DNA from: an uncultured Bacteroidia bacterium
GTDB lineage: Bacteria > Bacteroidota > Bacteroidia > Bacteroidales > F082
Length of the DNA stretch: 64,000 nucleotides
Direction: 5' to 3'
Assembly: GCA_902785755.1 (NCBI GenBank)
Contig: CACZZO010000017.1
Location: 24,803-88,802, forward strand
In this document: positions 26,354-35,268 of the stretch, in pieces
Position numbering within the stretch: position 1 is the stretch's first letter
Layout of the letters: each line of letters begins with the position of its first letter
Made by a program: the position numbers and the translations under genes
The notes under the pieces: generated by a model
The model's input: the letters and a program-made list of their open reading frames with translations, nothing else
What the model was told of the DNA's origin: nothing
Databases searched by the model: none

Positions 26354-26752
26354 ATGAACCTGTTACAATTCACATTATTAGCGGCTCACGAAGATTGGGT
26401 CTACACCAAAGGCTGGATCGTCACCATCGCGGGATTCCTCATCGTCATCATCGCCCTCTTCATCCTTTCGACCATTTTCCGTGGCGTGGCCAACTACTTC
26501 ATCAAGCAGGACGAGAAGAAGTCGAAAGTTGATAGTTCAAAGTCGAAAGTTGAAAGCCCCAAACTCTCAACTCCCAACTCTCAACTCTCAACTGCAAAGG
26601 GTGAGATTGCCCCCGAGGTGCTGACCGCTATCGGCATGGCCCTGTATCTCTCGACCAACCTCCACGATGAGGAGAGCAACGTGATCACCATCGACAGAAG
26701 GGTGACTTCTTGGAACGACAAAAATTACGGAGTTAGACACTGGAAACGTTAA
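26354..26752 (+). CDS. Na+-pumping decarboxylase gamma/delta subunit, OadG-like
   Basis: This 132-residue protein has one membrane helix (WIVTIAGFLIVIIALFILSTIF), followed by a charged linker and a short cytoplasmic domain (EIAPEVLTAIGMALYLS). That matches the small subunit that holds the carboxyltransferase to the membrane pump. The linker (about residues 57-81) is mostly the translation of an in-frame inverted repeat (SKVDSSKSKVES, then LSTPNSQLST). The gene is 18 bases after mmdA and 11 before the biotin-carrier gene. Confidence 0.82.
   Translation: MNLLQFTLLAAHEDWVYTKGWIVTIAGFLIVIIALFILSTIFRGVANYFIKQDEKKSKVDSSKSKVESPKLSTPNSQLSTAKGEIAPEVLTAIGMALYLSTNLHDEESNVITIDRRVTSWNDKNYGVRHWKR
26524..26594. 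repeat. Imperfect inverted repeat (family E) inside the OadG-like gene
   Basis: Repeats of GAAAGTTGA type (26524-26557) face repeats of TCAACTC type (26562-26594). The unit TCTCAACT occurs repeatedly. It keeps the frame and encodes the Ser/Lys-rich linker. Confidence 0.7.
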
Positions 26753-26763
26753 ATCGAACAATC

Positions 26764-27204
26764 ATGAAAAAATTCAAATTCACCATTAGTGGGAAACCAT
26801 ACGAAGTTGAAGTCCAAAACATTGAGGGCAACATCGCCACTGTCAATGTGAATGGCACTGAATATCAAGTGGAAATGGAAGAGCAAGCCGCTCCGGTGGT
26901 GGCTCCCGTGGCCCGTCCGGCCGCCAAGCCCGCCGCTGCCGCTCCTGCCCAGAGTGCCGCTCCGAAACCGGCCGCTGCCGCAGGTGGTGCCGGCTACAAG
27001 ATGGCCGCTCCGCTTCCCGGAACCATCATGCAGATCTTCGTCAAGCAAGGCGACGCCGTGAAGAAGGGCGACAAACTGCTCATGTACGAAGCCATGAAGA
27101 TGGAAAACAACCTGCTGGCCGAAGCTGACGGTACCATCACCGCCATCAACTGCCGCCAGGGCGACAATGTGCTTCAAGGTGATACTTTAATCGTAATCGG
27201 ATAA
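26764..27204 (+). CDS. mmdC: Biotin carboxyl carrier subunit of the decarboxylase
   Basis: This 146-residue carrier has an N-terminal beta segment of about 40 residues and an Ala/Pro-rich flexible linker (about 42-76). A C-terminal biotinyl domain follows, with the biotinylation site EAMKM (Lys112) and the usual APLPGTIMQI and GDNVLQGDTL flanks. The biotin arm carries CO2 from the carboxyltransferase to the membrane pump. It lies between the OadG-like and OadB-like genes with short gaps. Confidence 0.93.
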   Translation: MKKFKFTISGKPYEVEVQNIEGNIATVNVNGTEYQVEMEEQAAPVVAPVARPAAKPAAAAPAQSAAPKPAAAAGGAGYKMAAPLPGTIMQIFVKQGDAVKKGDKLLMYEAMKMENNLLAEADGTITAINCRQGDNVLQGDTLIVIG

Positions 27205-27208
27205 GGTC

Positions 27209-28948
27209 ATGTTAAGCAAGAAAAGTACTTACAGAAAGCCTGCGGTCATCATCGGCTCGTTGGTGCTCCTGATGTTGCTGAATCTCGTGGTGGTCAACAA
27301 CCCGATGTTCGCCAAGAGGGTCGCCGACTTGGGCAAGACCGAACAGGTGAGCGAAATGACCGCCGAGGAAAGCAATGCCCAGTTGGCTGAAATGGCTGAC
27401 GCGATTGTCGCGGAACAGCAAAAGTCGGCTGAATTGGGCCAGCAAATACAGAATCTCGACCAGCGCGTGTCGGCTTTGGAAAGCAAGAATGTCAAAGCCC
27501 ATGTGGCGAAAGAGGAAGTCAAGGAAATGTCGACCAAAGACCGCTTGAGCGAAGGCCTGCACAATTTCTGGCTGCTCACGGGCTTCCGCAACTGCAAGAT
27601 CGGCAACATCATTATGATTTTGGTGGGTATCCTCTTCATCTTCTTGGCCATCCGCTTCGAGTTTGAACCCATGCTGCTCATCCCGATTGGCACGGGTATC
27701 ATCGTGGGTAACATCCCGTTCTTCCAAGGATTCGGCGTTACCTTTGCCGATGCTATGGCCAATTTGCAAGCGTTGGATCCCGCATCACTCAATTTCGATT
27801 TGGACACGGCCAAAGCCCTGTTGGTGGCTGTCTTCGGCGACAATCCAGGCGACAAGCACATGGTTTTGAGCGAAGCCATCAAGTCTGTCGAGCACCTGAA
27901 TATGGCTGACTACGGTTTGACCAACAACGACATCGAAGGCGTGAAAGGCTTGATGACGAGCGTGTTCCAAAGCGGTGAACTGAACCTCCAGACGGGTCTT
28001 TACCAAAAGGGCAGTGTGCTGAACTACCTGTACTTCGGTGTGACCTCGGGTGTGTATCCGCCCTTGATTTTCTTGGGCATCGGCGCCATGACCGACTTCT
28101 CGTCGCTCATCGCTAACCCGAAACTGATGATCCTCGGTGCCGCCGCCCAGTTGGGTGTGTTCATCACCTTTATCGGTGCCTTGTATCTCGGCTTCAACCT
28201 GCGTGAGGCTGGTGCTATCGGTATCATCGGTGGTGCCGACGGTCCTACCGCCATCTTCCTGTCCTCGCGTCTGGCCAACGGCATGAACGGCACGCGCAAC
28301 CTCATCGGCCCCATCGCCATCGCAGCCTATTCCTACATGGCTTTGGTTCCCGTGATTCAGCCGCCTATCATCCGCTTGCTGACCACCAAGGAAGAACGCC
28401 TCATTAAGATGGGTGCCCCGCGTATGGTTAACAAGACCGAAAAGATCATGTTCCCCATCGTCGGCCTCATCCTGACCACCTTCATCAGCCCCACGGCCCT
28501 GCCGCTGTTGGGTATGCTGTTCTTCGGCAATATCATCAAGGAATCGGGCGTGGTGAAGCGTTTGCAGAACACTGCATCCAACCCATTGATTGACATCGTG
28601 ACCATCGTGTTAGGCCTCACTGTGGGTGCCTCAACGCAGGCCTCCGTGTTCTTGACCTCGAGTTCCATCAAGATTTTCGTCCTCGGTGCTGCTTCGTTCT
28701 GCGTGGCCACCGCTGGCGGTCTGCTCGGTGCCAAGTTGATGAACCTCTTCCTGAAGGAGAAGATCAACCCGATGATTGGTGCCGCTGGCGTTTCGGCTGT
28801 GCCGGATAGTGCCCGCGTCGTCGAAGTGGAAGGTCAGAAGTACGACCCGTCGAACCACCTGCTCATGCACGCCATGGCTCCTAACGTCTCGGGCGTTATC
28901 GGCTCGGCAGTGGCAGCTGGTGTGATGATGTCGTTCCTGATGATGTAA
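27209..28948 (+). CDS. Na+-pumping decarboxylase beta subunit, OadB-like, with N-terminal extension
   Basis: The beta subunit decarboxylates carboxybiotin and exports Na+. The conserved core is present: GTGIIVGNIPF, GVYPPLIFLGIGAMTDFSSLI, the GIIGGADGPTAIFLSS Na+-site helix, and ASTQASVFL to PNVSGVIGSAVAAGVM at the end. At 579 residues it is much longer than the usual 370-430. It begins with an extra membrane segment (VIIGSLVLLMLLNLVVV) and a predicted coiled coil (about residues 45-95), and an insert of about 80 residues follows IPFFQGFG. The start is four bases after the carrier gene. The operon ends here with a hairpin at 28978. Confidence 0.9.
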   Translation: MLSKKSTYRKPAVIIGSLVLLMLLNLVVVNNPMFAKRVADLGKTEQVSEMTAEESNAQLAEMADAIVAEQQKSAELGQQIQNLDQRVSALESKNVKAHVAKEEVKEMSTKDRLSEGLHNFWLLTGFRNCKIGNIIMILVGILFIFLAIRFEFEPMLLIPIGTGIIVGNIPFFQGFGVTFADAMANLQALDPASLNFDLDTAKALLVAVFGDNPGDKHMVLSEAIKSVEHLNMADYGLTNNDIEGVKGLMTSVFQSGELNLQTGLYQKGSVLNYLYFGVTSGVYPPLIFLGIGAMTDFSSLIANPKLMILGAAAQLGVFITFIGALYLGFNLREAGAIGIIGGADGPTAIFLSSRLANGMNGTRNLIGPIAIAAYSYMALVPVIQPPIIRLLTTKEERLIKMGAPRMVNKTEKIMFPIVGLILTTFISPTALPLLGMLFFGNIIKESGVVKRLQNTASNPLIDIVTIVLGLTVGASTQASVFLTSSSIKIFVLGAASFCVATAGGLLGAKLMNLFLKEKINPMIGAAGVSAVPDSARVVEVEGQKYDPSNHLLMHAMAPNVSGVIGSAVAAGVMMSFLMM

Positions 28949-28977
28949 TTCGCACCTTATTAATATTAATGTCAAAG

Positions 28978-29013
28978 CATCCGCTTCGCTATGTCGGGGC
29001 GGATGTTTTGTTT
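28978..29013 (+). terminator. Terminator of the decarboxylase operon
   Basis: CATCCGC (28978-28984) pairs with GCGGATG (28999-29005) and is followed by TTTTGTTT. It lies between two convergent genes. Confidence 0.7.
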
Positions 29014-29020
29014 CACCCAA

Positions 29021-30487
29021 TCAATTCTTCCAAAAACTCCGTGAGAGCAAGGTGATTAGCGAGAAAACCTCAACCCTGCCAAGGAGCATCAGAAGCAAAA
29101 GCATCCATTTGGCACCTGTTGGGAAGATATAGTAGGAACCGCCAGGACCGACCTCCCCGATGCCCGTGCCGACATTGCTCAATGCGGCCACGGATGCGCC
29201 AATCGAGGTTTCAAAGTCGGTGCCCAAGGCGAGCAGGATGATGGCTCCGATGAGGAAAACGAGGAAATAAATGAAAATGAAGGTGGTATGTTTGTAGACA
29301 CCGCTTGATGAAATGGCTTTGCCGTTGACTTTTACGGGCAACACCGCGTTGGGGTGGATGATACGCCTCAGCTCAAGCATCGAGTTTTTGACGAACAACA
29401 GATGACGGAAAATCTTGATGCCTCCCGATGTGGAGCCTGAGCAGGCACCAATGAACATCAGCATGAAAAGAACGACATAGAGGAAGGTGGGCCAAGCGTC
29501 GTTGTCGCCGATGAAGAATCCCGTGGTGGTGAAAGCCGAGATGACGCTGAAAAACGACTCGCGGAAAGCCGAACCGAAACTCTTGTGGCAGGCAAAAAGC
29601 AACACAATCCCTACGCCAATGCCAGTGAATAAGATGTACAGCAGGAAAGTGCGGAATTCTTGGTTTTTCAGGATGGTGAAGGAACGCCAACTCAAAGAGA
29701 GCAGCAGCAGGGAGAAGTTGCAGCCCGACAGCACCATGAAAACAGTAATCACGACTTGGGAATAGTTGGAAAACTCGCCGATGTTGCCCGTCCTTGTGGA
29801 AAAGCCGCCCGAGCTGATGGTACTCATTGAATGGCAGAGAGCATCGTAGAAGTCCATGTCGCCCCTATAAAGCAAAAGGGTTTCCAATAGCGTGAAAAAC
29901 AAGTAGATGAACCAAATGCGCCTTGCGGTGTGCATGATGCGCGGGTGCAGTTTGTCGTAGGTGATGCCGTTGATTTCGGAAACGAAGAGTTGCATTCCGC
30001 TCATGCCGAGATAGGGCAGGATGGCCAACGAGAACACGATGATGGCCAAGCCGCCAATCCATTGCGTCATGCTGCGCCAAAAGAGGATGTCTTTCGGGAC
30101 GGTTTCGAGGCGGGTGAGGATGGTGGCTCCTGTGGTGGTGAACCCCGACATGGCCTCGAAGAAGCCGTCGGTGAAGTTGGGCACGCTTTTGCTGAGCAGG
30201 AAAGGCATGGCCCCGAACAGCGACAGCACAAGCCACGAGATGCAGACGATGAAAACGCCGTCGTGCGATTTGATGGTGTCGTCTCGGTGTTGTCGGGTGG
30301 CGATGATGAGGATGAGACCGGTGAGCAGGGTGATGAGGGCAGAAAACGGCATACTGAAAGCGTACAGCCCGCGATAAATATAGGTCACGGGAAGGGTTGC
30401 CAGCATGAAAAGGCCTTCGATGAGCACCAGAAAGCCTTCAATCCTGAACACCAACGGGAGGTTTATTTTGGTCTTAAACTCCATCAT
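29021..30487 (-). CDS. trkH: Trk-type potassium uptake membrane subunit
   Basis: TrkH is the K+-conducting inner-membrane subunit. The 488 residues hold the four pore repeats typical of the family, with filter regions such as SGFTTTGATI, STISSGGFSTRTGN, SAFTTTGFF and ALSNVGTGIGEVGPGG. GACSGSTSGGIKIFR is a well conserved Trk/Ktr segment. Multiple membrane helices fill the protein. It is 24 bases downstream of trkA in the same direction, so the two form an operon. Confidence 0.94.
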   Translation of the reverse strand: MMEFKTKINLPLVFRIEGFLVLIEGLFMLATLPVTYIYRGLYAFSMPFSALITLLTGLILIIATRQHRDDTIKSHDGVFIVCISWLVLSLFGAMPFLLSKSVPNFTDGFFEAMSGFTTTGATILTRLETVPKDILFWRSMTQWIGGLAIIVFSLAILPYLGMSGMQLFVSEINGITYDKLHPRIMHTARRIWFIYLFFTLLETLLLYRGDMDFYDALCHSMSTISSGGFSTRTGNIGEFSNYSQVVITVFMVLSGCNFSLLLLSLSWRSFTILKNQEFRTFLLYILFTGIGVGIVLLFACHKSFGSAFRESFFSVISAFTTTGFFIGDNDAWPTFLYVVLFMLMFIGACSGSTSGGIKIFRHLLFVKNSMLELRRIIHPNAVLPVKVNGKAISSSGVYKHTTFIFIYFLVFLIGAIILLALGTDFETSIGASVAALSNVGTGIGEVGPGGSYYIFPTGAKWMLLLLMLLGRVEVFSLITLLSRSFWKN

Positions 30488-30511
30488 TTTTTCTCACAAA
30501 ACAATCAAAAC

Positions 30512-31852
30512 CTAATGGAATAAGCGTTCTACAGCGGGAATGCCATTGGGCAAGGCCAACACAACCACTTGGTCATCGGTCTCGATTTGGAAATCGTCGG
30601 TGGCAATGTAACTTTCGCCGTCGCGGGTGATGCCGCAGATGATGGCGTCGGTGGGCATGGGCAGTTGTCCGATGGGCTTGCGCGTGACCGCCGAGCCAGC
30701 CCTCACCTCAAACTCAACGATGTCGGCATCAATGCCGCTCAAACTTTTCAGCGTGGAAACCTTCGCGCCGAGGGTGTATTTCACCATGTAACTGGCTGCG
30801 ATGAGTTTCTTGTTGATGATGGAGTCGATGCCGATGTTCTGCGAAATGTCGATGTAGTCGATGTTTTCGACGAGGGCGATGGTTTTTTTCACGCCAAACG
30901 ACTTGGCCTGCAAGCAGGTCAGGATGTTGGTTTCGGTGTTGTCGCTCACGGCGATGAAGGCATCCATGTCCTTGATACCCTCGTCCTCAAGCAGGTCGAG
31001 ATTGCGGGCATCGGCGTTGACCACCAAGGCCTCAGAGAGGTAGTTGGTGAGGTCCATGCAACGCTCCTTGTCGATTTCCAAAATCTTGATGTTCAGGTCT
31101 TTCTCGAGGCGTTTGGCAGTAATGCGGCCCACACGGCCACCGCCTACAATCATCACATTGTGGACATTGATTTGCTTCTTTCCGCTCAGTTTGATGATGT
31201 CTTTGATGGCGTGCGGCTTGGTGACCACATACACCATGTCGGCCACTTGGAAAACCTCGTCGCCTTGTGGCACAAAGGTATTCTGGCGGCGGTGGATGGC
31301 GGCCACGCGGAACTCGATATGCTCGTATTGATCGATGACCTCGTCAACGGTCTTGCCGAGGATTTCGGCTTCTGGCTCCAATTTCACCATGAAAAGTTGC
31401 AGGTTGCCGCCCGCAAAATCGTAAGTTTCGGAAGAGGCATTCTTCTTCAGCAATGAGATAATCTCTTGTGCAGCAATATCTTCGGGCGAGAGCAGGCCGT
31501 CAATGCCTAAGTCTTGGTACATGCGCCACACTTCGGGACTGAGGTTTTCCATCGTATTGACGCGGGCAATGACTTTCTTCGCCCCGAGTTTCTTTGCGAT
31601 GATGCCCGTCAGCAGGTTGATGTGTTCGTCGTGCAGCACGGCAATCATCAGGTCGGCCTTTTTCACGTTGGCGCGTTGCAGCACGGCGGTCGAGGTGGAG
31701 TCGCCCGTGATGGTCATCAAGTCGCTGTGCGATTCCATCATTTTCAGCAGTTCCTCGTGCGGGTCCACGATGGTGATGTTGTGGTTGCTGCGCACCAAGG
31801 CCTCCGCAAGGTGCATCCCAACTTCTCCGTCTCCGGCTATAATAATGTTCAT
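30512..31852 (-). CDS. trkA: Trk system NAD-binding regulatory subunit
   Basis: TrkA is the cytosolic gating ring of the K+ channel. The 446 residues contain two RCK units. The first has the Rossmann motif IIAGDGEVGMHLAEAL, the second IVGGGRVGRITAKRL, each followed by a TrkA-C domain (ILGKTVDEVI; AVTRKPIGQLPMPTDAIICGI). The conserved acidic end of strand 2 (IVDPHEE, ILEIDKER) fits NAD(H) binding. It is the first gene of the trkA-trkH operon. Confidence 0.94.
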   Translation of the reverse strand: MNIIIAGDGEVGMHLAEALVRSNHNITIVDPHEELLKMMESHSDLMTITGDSTSTAVLQRANVKKADLMIAVLHDEHINLLTGIIAKKLGAKKVIARVNTMENLSPEVWRMYQDLGIDGLLSPEDIAAQEIISLLKKNASSETYDFAGGNLQLFMVKLEPEAEILGKTVDEVIDQYEHIEFRVAAIHRRQNTFVPQGDEVFQVADMVYVVTKPHAIKDIIKLSGKKQINVHNVMIVGGGRVGRITAKRLEKDLNIKILEIDKERCMDLTNYLSEALVVNADARNLDLLEDEGIKDMDAFIAVSDNTETNILTCLQAKSFGVKKTIALVENIDYIDISQNIGIDSIINKKLIAASYMVKYTLGAKVSTLKSLSGIDADIVEFEVRAGSAVTRKPIGQLPMPTDAIICGITRDGESYIATDDFQIETDDQVVVLALPNGIPAVERLFH

Positions 31853-31899
31853 TTCGCTTCAGTTTTAAAGTGCAAATTTATACATTTTGTTCAAAACAT

Positions 31900-32532
31900 T
31901 CACCACACATCCGACCAAGTGACCGAAATCACATGGTTGGTCGACTTCTCGCCGTCCTTGAAGACGTTGGCCATGCCGAAGGTGTAGCGTACCTCGATGA
32001 ACCAATAACTTAATGCCGCCGTGAGGCCATAGTCGATGCGGTTGAAAGAGCCTGGTTTCCAAGGGGTGATGAATTGCTGTTTTTTGTTGATTTTCACTTC
32101 CTTTACCTCGTTGCCTCCAACGCAGAAACCGATTTGAGGCCCGATACGCAATCGTGGAATCATCGATTCGTCTTCGTCGTCCTCGGTCCACTTGCGGAGA
32201 TAGATGTTGAGCAGCAGCGGCACATTAATATAATGCGACTTTTCCAAGTAGCGGATAGTGTTGTTGTTTTCGCTAACCCACTTTTTCGAGCTTGTGCCTT
32301 GCCGCGAATAGATGACATCGATTTCGGCTCCGAAGATGGAATGTTCGGGGATGAGGGCGATGCGCACGCCGCCAGTGAGGTCAGGGCGAAATTGTGTGCT
32401 ATCGTTCCCGCTGATTTTCATGGTGGAAAACGCAGGGCCAATCATCAGGCCGCCACCGATGCGCTGGGCCTTTGCGGTGGGCAATCCTACTAACAGAAAT
32501 AATGTCAAAATGATATGACAACAGTGTTTCAT
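31900..32532 (-). CDS. PorT-family outer-membrane beta-barrel protein
   Basis: This 210-residue protein starts with a signal peptide (MKHCCHIILTLFLLVGLPTAKAQ). The mature part has the pattern of PorT-like barrels (GGGLMIGPAFSTMKI, then FGAEIDVIYSRQGTS, HYINVPLLLNIYL and RLRIGPQIGFCVGG) and ends in aromatic/hydrophobic residues. Bona fide PorT is part of T9SS biogenesis, but many family members are not, so no specific role is claimed. It diverges from the TonB-receptor-like gene at 32627. Confidence 0.75.
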   Translation of the reverse strand: MKHCCHIILTLFLLVGLPTAKAQRIGGGLMIGPAFSTMKISGNDSTQFRPDLTGGVRIALIPEHSIFGAEIDVIYSRQGTSSKKWVSENNNTIRYLEKSHYINVPLLLNIYLRKWTEDDEDESMIPRLRIGPQIGFCVGGNEVKEVKINKKQQFITPWKPGSFNRIDYGLTAALSYWFIEVRYTFGMANVFKDGEKSTNHVISVTWSDVW

Positions 32533-32601
32533 TCGGTGATATTTGACCGCAAAAATAATGAATTGGATAAAATGGGCGGTGTTTTTTGTCGCAAGTTTTT
32601 T

Positions 32602-32609
32602 TACTTTTG
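32602..32609 (+). promoter_or_regulatory. -7 element (TACTTTTG)
   Basis: TACTTTTG matches TAnnTTTG and lies 18 bases before the ATG at 32627. It shows that the longer frame opening at 32543 is not the true start. Confidence 0.55.
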
Positions 32610-32626
32610 CAGCGCAAAATTTAACG

Positions 32627-35263
32627 ATGATGAAGAAAAATGGTTCATTGAGGGCGTTGTTCGCTCTGCTTTTTGTTTTTTCGACGATATTGTGTCTCGC
32701 CCAACCTCCGGGCGGCAGGCCTCCGGGTGGGGGAGGAGGTCGTCATCCGGGTGGCCGTCCTCCATACGGTGGTGACCGCCAATGGGGACAAACCGAAAGC
32801 AACATGCCAGCGGTGAAGCCGAAGAAGAAAGTCCGCGAAGGCGACACCTTTACTGTGATGGGCGTGTTGCGCGATGCCAAGACGGGCGAGTTTATGCCAT
32901 ACGTCAATTTGGCCGTGCTCGATTCCGTCGACAACGAATTTGTGAAAGGCGGCATCAGCAACATGGAAGGTGTTTTCGAGATTAATGGCGTGCCGCAAGG
33001 GGCTTTCGTGTTGCGCGTTTCGGCCATCGGCTATGAGAATTATCTGCATCCTTTCCATGTGACCAACAACACCAATTTGGGCACGTTGCGCATCAATCCG
33101 GGTGTGACGGCCTTAGGCGAAGTGACGGTGGCAGCCGAGCGACCGCTGTATGCAATGGAAGGCGAGAAGTTGATTTACAACGTCAGCGAAGACCCTTCCA
33201 TCCAGACGGGAACCACCGAGGATGCCTTGCAGAACGCGCCCGGCGTGGAGGTTGATGTTGAGGGCAACATCACCTTGCGTGGTGTTTCGAGCGTAGAGAT
33301 TTGGGTGAACGACAAGCCCTCGAAACTCACCGAGGAAAACTTGAAGACCTATCTCCAAACCTTGCCCGCCAATGCCATTGCCCGCATCGAGACCATCACC
33401 AACCCTTCGGCGAAGTATGCTACCGAGGCCGAGGCCGTTATCAATATCATTACTTCGGCGCACATCAAGAGCAACCAGTTTGTCAGCTTTGGCGTGAACG
33501 GCTCCAACCAGCCTTTCGTTTCGCCATGGGTGAGTTACATGTGGAAGAAAGACAGGGTGAGCATCAATCTTTTTGCTTCAGGGCGTTACAGCAATCGTGA
33601 GAACAAGACCGACAGTTGGTCGCAACAGCGTCGCGATGCCGCCACCGAAGGCGAATATGAGGTCACTTGGGCGGATACGGTGTCGCAACAGGACAACAAC
33701 CGTTCCTACAGCGGCAACCTGTTCATGAACATTGACTACGAGATTGACTCCACCAGCGACATTTCGGTTGATGCGGGCGGTTATTACAATGCCAACCTGA
33801 ACAACAAGATGCGCACTGAGCGGCAGACTTACTATTACCTTGACTCCATGCCCGCCTATTCGATGCTTTTTGCAGATAAAACCAAAGACAACAGCGACAC
33901 GAGGTCGATTTTTGGCAATTTAGGAGCGGATTACACGAAAAAATTTGACAATGAAGGACATAACCTGCGTATCGGACTGAACACAAGGCTCACCAACAAT
34001 AGCGGCGAGGAATGGTATAACCGTTTTTACGAAGTGTACACTGACCTTGACGAGCACCGTTACATGCTTTCGCGCACCTATAATTTCAACGGAAGCCTCG
34101 ATGCGCGCTACAACAGGCCTTACAGCAAAGACGGCGAACTCAGTTACGGCCTTCGCGCCGACCATGCGCAAATGGATTTCACTTACGATCGTTTCTACGA
34201 TACCATAGGCCTATTGGTGGATTCGCTGCGCACTTACCGCATGATAGGGGCGAAGAGTTCGCTCAACGCCGATGTCAACTGGACGCACCGCTGGGGTGGT
34301 TTCACCTTGAGCACGGGTTTGGGCGTGGAAGGCGAGCGCAACATGTACGACTTCATCAGCGACATGCCCTTTGCCGACGACAGCGTTTTCTATCATCTGA
34401 ATTTCCGTCCTTCCATCCACTTGACCTATCGCACCGAAGACATGCACAACCTGAAACTCAATTACTCGATGCGCATGTCGGGGCCGGGCAGGAACCAAGT
34501 CACACGGTTCCGCACCTACGGCGAGAACAGTTACTCGACGGGCAATCCCAACGGTTTGAAGGACAGTTTCACTCACAACATGGAGGCCGGCTGGCAGAAG
34601 TTTTTCGAGCGTTTCGGCAACATCGGCATTGAGGCCTACGGTCGCTGGAGCACCAATGATGTCAGTAGGTTGACGGATGCGGAATATGATAACTACCTCG
34701 ATAGAATCGTCAGTTATTCAGTGCCTTACAACATGGGTTCATCGTGGCGTTACGGCACTTCGCTCAACATGACCTACCGTCCTTCTGGCTTCTTCAATGT
34801 GCGGCTCTATGCCAACCTTTACAATTACGGCTATCGCATGGAATATGAGCGCAATGGCGTGCCTCAAATCGACGAAAGGGAAAAGTGGTCGTGGAGTGTG
34901 CGCGTCAATGCTTGGGCTAAACTCTTTGACCGTCTGCAAGTTACGGCTTCGGCCAACTACAACTCGCCGACCATCAGCCTCATGAGCGAGCGCAAGGCGC
35001 GTTATTTCCTCAACATGGGCCTCCGCAGCGACTTTTTCAATCGTCGCCTGTCGGTGTTCGTCAATGTGCAGGACATCTTCAACTGGGGCGCGACGATTGG
35101 CTCAGGCTCCACCAACACCAACCCGTACTACCTCAGCGACAGCACCCGCAAAATGCTAAACAGCCGCTACATATCGGCAGGTTTCACCCTCCGTTTCGGA
35201 AAGATGGAACTCGAAAAGAAAGCCAAAGAAGGCGACGGCGAAGCGGGAGATTCATTGGAATAA
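32627..35263 (+). CDS. TonB-dependent-receptor-like outer-membrane protein
   Basis: This protein of about 878 residues has a signal peptide (SLRALFALLFVFSTILCLAQ) and a Pro/Gly-rich stretch (PPGGRPPGGGGGRHPGG). A carboxypeptidase-regulatory-like domain follows (FTVMGVLRDAKTGEFMPYVNL, VFEINGVPQGAFVLRVSAIGY), then a plug-like domain (VSEDPSIQTGTTEDALQNAPG, ITLRGVSSVEIWVNDKPSKL, ITNPSAKYATEAEAVINIIT). The long C-terminal barrel ends near FTLRFGKMEL. This is the Bacteroidota 'outer membrane protein beta-barrel family' related to TonB receptors. No TonB box was identified and no SusD partner is adjacent, so the substrate is unknown. The C-terminal tail is acidic. Confidence 0.85.
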   Translation: MMKKNGSLRALFALLFVFSTILCLAQPPGGRPPGGGGGRHPGGRPPYGGDRQWGQTESNMPAVKPKKKVREGDTFTVMGVLRDAKTGEFMPYVNLAVLDSVDNEFVKGGISNMEGVFEINGVPQGAFVLRVSAIGYENYLHPFHVTNNTNLGTLRINPGVTALGEVTVAAERPLYAMEGEKLIYNVSEDPSIQTGTTEDALQNAPGVEVDVEGNITLRGVSSVEIWVNDKPSKLTEENLKTYLQTLPANAIARIETITNPSAKYATEAEAVINIITSAHIKSNQFVSFGVNGSNQPFVSPWVSYMWKKDRVSINLFASGRYSNRENKTDSWSQQRRDAATEGEYEVTWADTVSQQDNNRSYSGNLFMNIDYEIDSTSDISVDAGGYYNANLNNKMRTERQTYYYLDSMPAYSMLFADKTKDNSDTRSIFGNLGADYTKKFDNEGHNLRIGLNTRLTNNSGEEWYNRFYEVYTDLDEHRYMLSRTYNFNGSLDARYNRPYSKDGELSYGLRADHAQMDFTYDRFYDTIGLLVDSLRTYRMIGAKSSLNADVNWTHRWGGFTLSTGLGVEGERNMYDFISDMPFADDSVFYHLNFRPSIHLTYRTEDMHNLKLNYSMRMSGPGRNQVTRFRTYGENSYSTGNPNGLKDSFTHNMEAGWQKFFERFGNIGIEAYGRWSTNDVSRLTDAEYDNYLDRIVSYSVPYNMGSSWRYGTSLNMTYRPSGFFNVRLYANLYNYGYRMEYERNGVPQIDEREKWSWSVRVNAWAKLFDRLQVTASANYNSPTISLMSERKARYFLNMGLRSDFFNRRLSVFVNVQDIFNWGATIGSGSTNTNPYYLSDSTRKMLNSRYISAGFTLRFGKMELEKKAKEGDGEAGDSLE

Positions 35264-35268
35264 GATGA

